From NCBI GenBank assembly GCA_021647685.1, contig JAKIUH010000331.1, positions 1 through 5,056 on the forward strand: a stretch of DNA of 5,056 nucleotides, read 5' to 3'. Below are positions 1-5,056 of this stretch, one piece after another. Below the pieces are notes generated by a model, which had not been told where the DNA came from, searched no databases, and was given only the letters and a program-made list of their open reading frames with translations. The translations under genes were made by a program, and so were the position numbers. This DNA comes from Bacteroidales bacterium (GTDB lineage: Bacteria; Bacteroidota; Bacteroidia; Bacteroidales; NBLH01). Positions within the stretch are counted from its first letter, which is position 1; each line of letters begins with the position of its first letter.

Positions 1-8
1 TGAAACTG

Positions 9-764
9 TTATAAAGGAACAGGATTTCCTGTTGTATCGTTCAGAGTAAAATCAGGTGCTTTCTTGCCTATAGACACATTATAAAGTGTTTTAATCCGCT
101 CGTCTAAAATTTTATAATAAGGTGATTCGGAAAGGGAAGTATCAATTAATTTAAATAATGAGTCCAACTCTTCAACTCCCAAAGAATAGGAAAGCTCCCT
201 GTATAATATGTAGGGAACTGCCACAGATTTATTATTTGTTCCGATATAATTTTTAGTAAAAGCAATTTTTTCATCATTAATCGCATAATACGAAGAATCT
301 ATTTGCTCTAATAATTCCTTGTTTCCATCTTTTTGAGCAGCCATATATTGCTTGTAAAGGTCTTCAATTTTATCATTATAAGGTTTTACTTCATCATTGT
401 ATGCCTTCATGGCATCTTGTGCCTTTGAGCCCGTAATTTTTACATTGTTCAAATCATCTACTTTTCCACTTACCATAATTTTTGAATTATCAACAAATAC
501 CGGTAAAGTAAAACGAATTTTTTCATTTAATAAATAGTAAATTTCCGGTTGGTCAACCTTCCCACTTAAATGAAACTTTCCATCAACTACTTTTGCTGAA
601 TCAACATTTTTCCATTCTCCCGCATCACGTTTTTTTAAAAAAATTACACTGTCTTGATAGCCTGTAATCGTTCCATCAATAGTAAATCCGGTTTCTTTTT
701 GCGAACTTGTGTTGCAAGACCAAATGAAACTTGCAAGCACAGCGATAAATAAAATTTTTTTCAT
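9..764 (-). CDS. DUF4369/TlpA-like thiol-disulfide oxidoreductase lipoprotein, cut short by an in-frame TAA
   Basis: The 251-residue product starts with a lipoprotein signal: Lys-rich N-terminus, hydrophobic stretch, lipobox FIWSC with Cys17. Residues about 27-115 look like DUF4369, the beta-rich N-terminal domain of many Bacteroidetes TlpA-like proteins. Residues about 116-228 are charged and probably helical. From 233 the sequence GKKAPDFTLNDTTGNPVPL is the classic opening of an AhpC/TSA-thioredoxin fold. The frame then meets TAA (positions 9-11), so the CxxC redox site is missing; family members usually run to about 370 residues. The codons after the stop, CAG TTT, read Gln-Phe, which fits the usual L-S-x-F-x-G-K continuation, so TAA may replace a sense codon such as TCA. 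The full protein would be a membrane-anchored periplasmic or surface reductase. As read, it lacks the catalytic domain. Start ATG at 764 is supported by the signal peptide and a promoter just upstream. Family is fairly sure; loss of function is inferred. Confidence 0.85.
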   Translation of the reverse strand: MKKILFIAVLASFIWSCNTSSQKETGFTIDGTITGYQDSVIFLKKRDAGEWKNVDSAKVVDGKFHLSGKVDQPEIYYLLNEKIRFTLPVFVDNSKIMVSGKVDDLNNVKITGSKAQDAMKAYNDEVKPYNDKIEDLYKQYMAAQKDGNKELLEQIDSSYYAINDEKIAFTKNYIGTNNKSVAVPYILYRELSYSLGVEELDSLFKLIDTSLSESPYYKILDERIKTLYNVSIGKKAPDFTLNDTTGNPVPL

Positions 765-811
765 TTTGTTGATTTTTAATTGGTTTGTATTATTCCTTTT
801 TCAATAAAACA

Positions 812-842
812 CAAAGTTATTCTTTCCGTTTAAAAATACAAA
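812..842 (-). promoter_or_regulatory. Bacteroidetes-type promoter for the DUF4369/TlpA-like gene
   Basis: On the minus strand TTTG (839-842) is followed by 19 bases and then TAACTTTG (812-819). This matches the known Bacteroidetes sigma-ABfr consensus of TTTG near -33 and TAnnTTTG near -7. Transcription would begin around 805, giving a leader of roughly 40 bases before the ATG at 764. The match to both boxes and the spacing is what supports it. It also suggests that this gene is transcribed separately from the two genes upstream. Confidence 0.6.
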
Positions 843-911
843 TTGAATATTTAGAATAATGTTGTTTAACCCGCATATCTGCAAGTTTTGTTTTCCGATG
901 TAAGCAGTAAC

Positions 912-933
912 TTGCAAACGTCAAAGTTTGCAA
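912..933. repeat. 8-bp perfect inverted repeat with 6-base loop
   Basis: TTGCAAAC (912-919) is the exact reverse complement of GTTTGCAA (926-933), around a GTCAAA loop. The left arm also overlaps a second inverted pair, TGCAAGT (880-886) with ACTTGCA (910-916), so two structures compete for the same bases. It sits about 24 bases left of the GC-rich hairpin cluster and may be part of the same repeat element. It could also be an operator or a chance hairpin. Confidence 0.5.
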
Positions 934-947
934 TCGCTCAATTTAGG

Positions 948-1041
948 TATTAAACTGTCCTTTCAGGACGATTAGCAGGCTTGGTTCTAACCCAAGGCGT
1001 TGCCTTGGGCTATATTAAACTGCCACTTCGTGGCGTTTTTT
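948..1041. repeat. REP-like cluster of three hairpins
   Basis: Three hairpins lie in tandem. The first is GTCC-TTTCA-GGAC (957-969). The second is CCCAAGGC-GTT-GCCTTGGG (991-1009), a perfect 8-bp stem. The third is GCCAC-TTC-GTGGC (1022-1034), followed by G and six T (1036-1041). The first and third are each led by the same ten bases, TATTAAACTG (948-957 and 1013-1022). Variable stems with constant connectors are typical of repeated extragenic palindromes, and I recall similar hairpins between genes of Bacteroidetes, which is not checked here. On the plus strand the last hairpin plus T-run looks like an intrinsic terminator, but no plus-strand gene feeds into it. In minus-strand transcripts the stems could protect or define the 3' end of the upstream gene. 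Confidence 0.7.
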
Positions 1042-1164
1042 GAATATTTACTGTATCGAATTTTGTTTGATTTTGAATTTACGCTATAAAGTGCTACTGA
1101 TTAGTTGATTAAACAAAACAAACATTACTCTTCCTTATTTTCTCACTCATTTACAAATAGTTAT

Positions 1165-1209
1165 AATCTGCGAAACTTAAGTTAGTATAATTCACACAGC
1201 TTGCAGATT
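1165..1209. repeat. Spaced inverted repeat with a nested palindrome, just downstream of the small secreted-protein gene
   Basis: AATCTGC (1165-1171) is the reverse complement of GCAGATT (1203-1209), around a 31-base interval that contains the 10-bp palindrome AACTTAAGTT (1174-1183). It begins five bases past the TAG of the minus-strand gene at 1215. The position suits a transcript-end structure, but there is no clean T-run after it, so calling it a terminator would be weakly supported. Confidence 0.3.
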
Positions 1210-1214
1210 TAAGC

Positions 1215-1655
1215 CTATTTATGTTTCTTTACGAAAAATAAAACTGCGGTAGCTTTAAGAGCTTCCTTTTTTGGTACTTCATTTTTGTACCTTATCAGAA
1301 CCGAATAAGTTCCGGTTTTGTTACATTCAAAATAAAATGAGCCTTTCTTTTTGGTACTTCCGTAAGGATTATTTTCGGGATGAGATTCATCAAGTAATAA
1401 TAATTCAAGCATTTCCGGCTTATCTTTAACATTTTCGCACAAGAAAAAACGGTACTTAACCCCTGAGTTAAGCATTAAAGGCCATTTTTCACTTGTTTTA
1501 GTATTATCAAACTTTGTTTGAAAGCTTTTCAAATATACCATTTTCCCTTTTTTATTAGCGGCTTTTGCACAGTCAATCAAAGTATCCGTTTGTGCTTGTG
1601 ATAATAGACTGTTTGCAAAAACAAGCAATAATATTATAGTAGTTAAGTGTTTCAT
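1215..1655 (-). CDS. Small secreted protein of unknown function
   Basis: The 146-residue product has a signal peptide (residues 1 to about 21: MKH, then a hydrophobic run, ending near LLSQAQ) with no lipobox, so it is probably exported to the periplasm or outside. The mature part of about 125 residues contains three Cys (29, 73, 111). It has alternating hydrophobic strands, notably GVKYRFFLCEN (65-75) and GSFYFECNKTGTYSVLIRY (105-123), which suggest a beta-sandwich domain. I recall short Bacteroidetes hypothetical proteins with similar YRFxxC and CxxTGxY patterns, but I cannot name a family or function. The C-terminus is basic (VKKHK), then TAG. It lies 84 bases after the aminopeptidase on the same strand and may share its transcript or use its own promoter (1688-1719). 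ATG at 1655 is chosen because it gives the complete signal peptide. Confidence 0.8.
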   Translation of the reverse strand: MKHLTTIILLLVFANSLLSQAQTDTLIDCAKAANKKGKMVYLKSFQTKFDNTKTSEKWPLMLNSGVKYRFFLCENVKDKPEMLELLLLDESHPENNPYGSTKKKGSFYFECNKTGTYSVLIRYKNEVPKKEALKATAVLFFVKKHK

Positions 1656-1687
1656 AATTATTCTTTTTTGTCAATTCATACTGTTTA

Positions 1688-1719
1688 TAAATATAATAAA
1701 AAATTATCTTTTAATCAAA
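1688..1719 (-). promoter_or_regulatory. Candidate promoter for the small secreted-protein gene
   Basis: On the minus strand TTTG (1716-1719) is followed by 20 bases and TATATTTA (1688-1695). This differs from the Bacteroidetes TAnnTTTG -7 box only in the last base. A start near 1681 would give a leader of about 26 bases before the ATG at 1655. The region is very AT-rich, so a chance match is possible. Confidence 0.35.
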
Positions 1720-1739
1720 TGATTAGTTGATAAAGTGCA

Positions 1740-3974
1740 CTACTTGTATTTTTCTTTAATCTTTTCCGCTCTGAACAATAAATCAGAAAATTGCAAAATT
1801 TTAGCTTTCAAATTTTTATTGTAATCAGGATGTTCTTTTAAAAATGTTCGTACTACTTTAGCGGCATCAGTGCTACTGTACCTGCCTACTGTATAAACCA
1901 ACCAGTTTTTCGGAAAAAATATATCACCGGTTCGCTGAATTTCGCTAAGCATTTCAAGCGAAGGTCGAAGATATTTTACTGATTTGTCAGCCCAAAGCGG
2001 ATGATTAAGATAGTATAATGCAGTTCTGACCCAAATCTCATGTTGCCGATTCTCTTGTTTTTCCAAACTTTTAAAAAATTTATCACGACTTTTCTCATCA
2101 GGTAGTACAGCAGGCAATATAAACTTCAATTTTAGTTTTTGTTCTTCATTTGTGATACGGCTTAATTGCTCATTTGCAATATCTATTGAGTTTGGGTGAT
2201 TGCGCACCAATAACTCATAAGCTAACTTTGTATAATCTGCACTGCTTAATTTTAAACCATTCACATCCTTTTTATTTTTCCATATATCATAAAACCTCAG
2301 AGTAGTTTCCTTGCTTATAAATGAAGAAGAAAGTGTTTGATACAAAAGCGATTTCAATCCTTTATCTTGATGAAGCTTAATTAATTGAAACAAAATACTT
2401 TCCATCTCATTTGCCAAATCAATTCTTTGCTTTTGTGTTAAAAAATACCACCATGTAGTTCGTAAAAAGCTTAATAAAAGTGGAATATTTTGATATTCAG
2501 TTTCTTTATCTAAGGAACACATTATCGATTTAAAAAAATCTACCGGCGACAGCTTGTAGTTCAATACTGCCTGATAAAGAGCCATATATGCAAATGCTCT
2601 GGTATCGGAATATTTAATATTACAAACATTTTTAAGCAAATATTTTTGACTTGCAGGGTCTAATTCAAAATAACCGTAACCATATCCATCACCATTAATT
2701 AAAATAAAATCCGGATTATCCATGCCTTCAATCAGCTTAATATCAAAACGGTTACTATCTAAAAACAGGTAATAATAATACATTTCACCGTTTTTTGAAT
2801 ATAAAAGTGTAAGGTTTTGTTTCCAGATACGATTTTTTCCTAATAAATCATCCTGAAAAACAGAGAAAGAAATAATTTTGTTATTTTCTAAAGTATAGTC
2901 ACTGGATATATGAGGCATTCCTGCTTGCTCCACCCAAACGCTGCTCCAATCTTGTAAATCAATATCTGTTCGTTTATCTAAAATTTTAATTAAATCTGAC
3001 CAATCAGCATTTCCAAACCTATATGTATTTAAATACTGCTTTAAACCTTCCCGTAGGCTGTCTTTGCCCATTAACCTTTCCAATTTCACCATCATAATAG
3101 GAGCTTTATCGTAAATAATTTTACCGTAAAGTGTTCCTGCATACAAAAGGTTTTCCAATTTTTGCTTTATCGGATGTGTTCCTTTAGTGCGGTCAATCAT
3201 GTATGCTCTTGGAAAATGAGTATTAATAAAATAAAGATTTTGGTTTACATTTGGAAAAAACGGTTTTACCATTTTAGCAGCAATAAAATTAGCAAACACT
3301 TCTTTCAACCATACATCGTCAAACCATTTCATGGTAACTAAATCGCCAAACCACATATGCGATGTTTCGTGAGATATTACCATTGCTCGTTGCATTTTTT
3401 CTTCGGTAGTTGCCGATTTGGAAAGAAACAGACGCGATTCACGGTAAAAAATTGCATCAACATGTTCCATTCCGCTAAATTGAAATGAAGGAATTGCTAC
3501 AAAATCAAGTTTTTCAAAAGGATATGGAATTCCTGTATATTCTTCCATCCAATCAATTGCCTTAAAGTGCAAATCAAAAATTTCATCGATATTATGAGCT
3601 ATTTTCTTTTTATTTGTTTGTCGATGATAAAAATTTAAGGTTCTCCCATTTTTTGTGCGGCTTAGTTTTTGAAATTCTCCGGCAGCAAAAGCAAAATGGT
3701 AAGTACTTATTAAAGCTGTTTTGTTAAACCGCAATGTTTTATTATTAGCAGAACGGTCAATTTTTGCAAGTGAGCTGTTAGAAACAGCAATCCATGTTTT
3801 AGGGACACTTAAATTAAGGGTATAAACAGCTTTTAAATCAGGTTGGTCAAAACAAGGAAAAACAGTAGATGCTCTGTCCGGAACAAATAAAGTATAAAGG
3901 TATTCTTTACTTCTATTTAAAGCATTATTATCCGAAATAAAACTAATTTCGAGTACATTATTTCCTTTTTGCAA
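1740..3974 (-). CDS. M1 aminopeptidase, catalytic and C-terminal part
   Basis: This 744-residue open stretch lies after the TAA and begins at TTG (3974), which is an internal Leu codon of the full protein (residue 115), not a convincing start: it has no ribosome site and sits inside the N-terminal domain. Visible features are LYTLFVPDRAS and FPCFDQPDLKA (residues about 26-49), the substrate-binding GMEH (168-171, replacing GAMEN as is usual in this subgroup), and zinc ligands HETSH (202-206, positions 3357-3371) and Glu225 in the HExxH-x18-E pattern. A Tyr in the IIYDKAPIMM segment is the likely transition-state Tyr. From about INGDGYGYGYFELD onward comes an all-helical ERAP1-like C-terminal domain. 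The protein ends in KEKYK and TAG. The enzyme class is clear from these motifs. Whether any of it is translated as is remains doubtful. Confidence 0.85.
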   Translation of the reverse strand: MQKGNNVLEISFISDNNALNRSKEYLYTLFVPDRASTVFPCFDQPDLKAVYTLNLSVPKTWIAVSNSSLAKIDRSANNKTLRFNKTALISTYHFAFAAGEFQKLSRTKNGRTLNFYHRQTNKKKIAHNIDEIFDLHFKAIDWMEEYTGIPYPFEKLDFVAIPSFQFSGMEHVDAIFYRESRLFLSKSATTEEKMQRAMVISHETSHMWFGDLVTMKWFDDVWLKEVFANFIAAKMVKPFFPNVNQNLYFINTHFPRAYMIDRTKGTHPIKQKLENLLYAGTLYGKIIYDKAPIMMVKLERLMGKDSLREGLKQYLNTYRFGNADWSDLIKILDKRTDIDLQDWSSVWVEQAGMPHISSDYTLENNKIISFSVFQDDLLGKNRIWKQNLTLLYSKNGEMYYYYLFLDSNRFDIKLIEGMDNPDFILINGDGYGYGYFELDPASQKYLLKNVCNIKYSDTRAFAYMALYQAVLNYKLSPVDFFKSIMCSLDKETEYQNIPLLLSFLRTTWWYFLTQKQRIDLANEMESILFQLIKLHQDKGLKSLLYQTLSSSFISKETTLRFYDIWKNKKDVNGLKLSSADYTKLAYELLVRNHPNSIDIANEQLSRITNEEQKLKLKFILPAVLPDEKSRDKFFKSLEKQENRQHEIWVRTALYYLNHPLWADKSVKYLRPSLEMLSEIQRTGDIFFPKNWLVYTVGRYSSTDAAKVVRTFLKEHPDYNKNLKAKILQFSDLLFRAEKIKEKYK

Positions 3975-4025
3975 ATATTTTTCAGGAATTATAATATGCC
4001 CGTTCTCAAAAATAAATTTATTTGT

Positions 4026-4316
4026 TTAATTATTGGTATGAACCGATAAAAGATTCTCCTTAGGAACATTAAAATCAAGAATTAAATCCGTATCCTTATT
4101 CAGCAAAGAAAAATTAAGATTAAGTACTCCTCTAATTTTTTTTTCTTTTTCCTTAGGGATATTAAAGCTTAAATTATATTCAATATTTGAAATATATGCT
4201 TTACGCATTTTTGCCAGCTCCCAAATGACTCCTCTGTTTATTTGCATAGTATTGTTTTGCCGGCAACTCATTAAGAAAGTAACAATTAATATAAAAATAA
4301 ACTGAACGTTTTTCAT
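4026..4316 (-). CDS. N-terminal fragment of the M1 aminopeptidase lipoprotein
   Basis: This 96-residue product starts MKNVQFIFILIVTFLMSCR, a lipoprotein signal with the acylated Cys predicted at 18. Residues 37-96, from MRKAYISNIEYNLSFNIP to NLLSVHTNN, match the opening strands of the M1 aminopeptidase N-terminal domain, including the LDF motif at 80-82. It ends at TAA in mid-domain, so alone it could not form the fold and would leave an exported stub. The downstream frame carries the remainder. A run of nine A on the coding strand (4136-4144) encodes part of KEKEKK, but the frame is correct on both sides. No convincing ribosome site precedes the ATG at 4316, as is usual in this phylum. Confidence 0.75.
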   Translation of the reverse strand: MKNVQFIFILIVTFLMSCRQNNTMQINRGVIWELAKMRKAYISNIEYNLSFNIPKEKEKKIRGVLNLNFSLLNKDTDLILDFNVPKENLLSVHTNN

Positions 4317-4529
4317 AGATTAGGCTGTAAAAAGTGTCAGTCGCTAATTTAATGATAATTAATTGAATTTCTTATTATCGCTTTCAAAAAAGCTATATTT
4401 TTTTAGAGAAATTTTAATAAAGCAAAGTATTATTTACAAAATTACTTGTGTGTTTCATTTTTTTGTTTTAAAATTGTATAAACGGCATTAAATATGCATT
4501 AGAAAATACGTTTTAACAGGCATGCTATT
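4317..4529. other. Divergent intergenic region between aminopeptidase and Cache sensor
   Basis: This 213-bp, very AT-rich spacer must hold the start signals for both divergent genes. On the minus strand TAATTTTG (4437-4444) fits the TAnnTTTG -7 box but has no TTTG at the right distance upstream, and would leave a leader of about 115 bases. On the plus strand TTTG (4462-4465) and TAAATATG (4489-4496) are 23 bases apart with one mismatch, giving a leader near 27 bases. Both are weak. A short direct repeat, GCATTA (4485-4490 and 4496-4501), overlaps the plus-strand candidate. No RNA gene or strong hairpin is visible. Confidence 0.4.
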
Positions 4530-5056
4530 ATGAAAATAAAAGCCAAACTTCCTTTATACACAAGTATTACGGTACTTCTATCGGTAGCGGCAATTGCTGC
4601 ATTTTCGATAATAAGTTTCTATTCACGTACATTAGAGAATATCGAAAACTACCGTATTGAAGAAACCGAAAAAGTTAAAAGCCAGTTGAAAGATATTGTT
4701 AATATTGCTTATGATATGATTGCACTCAGCTATGAAAAAAGAAGTGCAAAAGCAATTGAAGATACCTATGGCATTAAATTATCAGAATCAGGAAACGAAA
4801 ATATAAAAATGCTTGCCATTAATATTTTGAACATCACACTTGAGAATCTTCGTGTTTTACGTTACGGTACTGATGGATATTTGTGGATAAATGATATTGA
4901 ACCGCCCTATAAAGTAATAATGCACGCCACACGCCCTGAATTGGAAGGACAATCTACTGTTTTTTATATCGAAGGTACAGATATTAACGTATATGAAGCA
5001 TTTGCCGATATTTGTAATGAGTCAGGGGAAGGTTTTTTGGAATATTCTTATTTTAA
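4530..5056 (+). CDS. Membrane sensor protein with Cache domain (partial, runs off right edge)
   Basis: An open frame from ATG at 4530 reaches the window end with no stop (175 full codons). Residues about 8-30 are a transmembrane helix after a short basic N-terminus (MKIKAK). Residues about 33-75 form a charged helix (ENIENYRIEETEKVKSQLKD). The rest resembles a single Cache (sCache_2-type) extracellular ligand-binding domain: RYGTDGYLWINDIEPPYKV (111-129), MHATRPELEGQ (131-141) and EAFADICNESGEGFLEYSYF (156-175) carry the family's RYG-DGY-WI, MH-RPEL-G and GEGF-EY signatures. Such domains bind small carboxylates or related solutes and sit in front of a cytoplasmic output module such as a histidine kinase, chemotaxis receptor, cyclase or SpoIIE phosphatase. 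Which one this gene has lies outside the window. The ATG at 4522 opens only a three-codon frame, so 4530 is the start; AGG at 4518-4520 is a poor ribosome site. Confidence 0.85.
   Translation, partial: MKIKAKLPLYTSITVLLSVAAIAAFSIISFYSRTLENIENYRIEETEKVKSQLKDIVNIAYDMIALSYEKRSAKAIEDTYGIKLSESGNENIKMLAINILNITLENLRVLRYGTDGYLWINDIEPPYKVIMHATRPELEGQSTVFYIEGTDINVYEAFADICNESGEGFLEYSYF

Larger units (their letters stand above)
765..1214. other. 450-bp intergenic region with hairpin cluster and promoter
   Basis: No gene-sized reading frame is visible here on either strand. From left to right it holds the promoter of the gene ending at 764 (812-842), overlapping inverted repeats (880-886/910-916 and 912-919/926-933), a cluster of three GC-rich hairpins (957-1034) and an AT-rich stretch (about 1042-1160) in which I see nothing definite. 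It ends with a spaced inverted repeat (1165-1171/1203-1209) just downstream of the small secreted-protein gene. The length and the GC-rich hairpins stand out against otherwise compact, AT-rich spacing. Confidence 0.7.
1740..4316 (-). pseudogene. M1-family metallo-aminopeptidase lipoprotein, frame split by one in-frame TAA
   Basis: The two reading frames at 4316-4026 and 3974-1740 are in the same phase and read as one 858-codon protein with TAA at codon 97 (4026-4028). Before the stop come a lipoprotein signal (lipobox LMSC, Cys18) and the first strands of the M1 N-terminal beta domain. After the stop the frame continues without a gap as TNKFIFENGHIIIPEKY into the rest of that domain, where FENGHIIIP is typical of the family. 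A complete gene would encode a zinc aminopeptidase anchored in the cell envelope that trims N-terminal residues from peptides. The length of 858 matches Bacteroidetes M1 proteins of this type. One base change (for example AAA, GAA or CAA to TAA) explains the break. Everything else looks intact, so this is a very recent mutation, a sequencing or assembly error, or, less likely, a read-through codon. Confidence 0.8.

Noticed and set aside
630..643. T7A7 palindrome inside the DUF4369 gene
   Set aside because: It encodes an ordinary Phe-Leu-Lys-Lys stretch in an AT-rich gene and the frame is intact across it.
859..903. Plus-strand 14-residue frame (MLFNPHICKFCFPM) in the intergenic region
   Set aside because: Too short, no ribosome site, and it lies among inverted repeats; it is most likely chance despite the two Cys.
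1036..1041. Intrinsic terminator on the plus strand (hairpin 1022-1034 plus six T)
   Set aside because: No plus-strand gene precedes it in this window, so the resemblance is kept only as part of the hairpin cluster.
1712..1725. TAATCA-AA-TGATTA as terminator of the aminopeptidase
   Set aside because: The six-pair stem is almost all A-T with a two-base loop, too weak for an intrinsic terminator, although some T residues follow on the minus strand.
3972..3974. TTG as a real start codon for a shortened 744-residue aminopeptidase
   Set aside because: The codon lies inside a conserved N-terminal beta-domain segment, upstream in-frame sequence matches the family back to the lipobox, and there is no promoter or ribosome site.
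4437..4444. TAATTTTG as the aminopeptidase promoter -7 box
   Set aside because: The box fits, but no TTTG is found at the needed spacing and the leader would be long; it is kept only as a note in the intergenic entry.
1..5056. A defence system, CRISPR array or mobile element
   Set aside because: No array of spaced repeats, no nuclease, transposase, integrase or toxin-antitoxin motifs were found; the genes are envelope and sensor functions.

Overview
The window looks like chromosomal DNA of a Bacteroidota (Bacteroidetes) bacterium. The evidence is high AT content, outer-membrane-type lipoprotein signals, a DUF4369/TlpA-type protein, an M1 aminopeptidase of the Bacteroidetes sequence type, no clear Shine-Dalgarno sequences, and a near-perfect TTTG-N19-TAnnTTTG promoter. 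Genus cannot be assigned from the sequence. I see no CRISPR array, phage gene, transposase, tRNA or rRNA.

Layout. Three genes lie on the minus strand, transcribed right to left: a large M1-family metallo-aminopeptidase lipoprotein (4316 to 1740), a small secreted protein of unknown function (1655 to 1215), and a DUF4369/TlpA-like lipoprotein (764 to 9, with its frame running off the left edge). A membrane sensor protein with a Cache domain starts at 4530 on the plus strand and runs off the right edge. A 213-bp divergent region separates it from the aminopeptidase. The 450-bp gap between the small secreted protein and the DUF4369 protein holds a cluster of GC-rich hairpins that resembles a REP-type intergenic repeat, plus the best promoter of the window.

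The main observation is that two of the three minus-strand genes are each cut by a single in-frame TAA while the rest of the protein looks intact. In the aminopeptidase, TAA at 4026-4028 splits an otherwise continuous frame of 858 codons; the family sequence continues directly after it and the zinc site HExxH-x18-E is intact. In the DUF4369/TlpA protein, TAA at 9-11 falls at the very start of the thioredoxin fold, and the two codons after it (Gln-Phe) still fit the family pattern. The two full-frame ends visible (small protein and aminopeptidase) both use TAG. The simplest reading is nonsense-mutation decay or sequence error. UAA reassignment is noted as a testable but unlikely alternative, because no other in-frame TAA occurs in about 1,400 sense codons.

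Functionally, the minus-strand genes encode cell-envelope or periplasmic proteins (peptide breakdown, thiol-redox or folding, unknown secreted domain). The divergent gene is a signal-input protein for small extracellular ligands. Nothing shows that they form one pathway.
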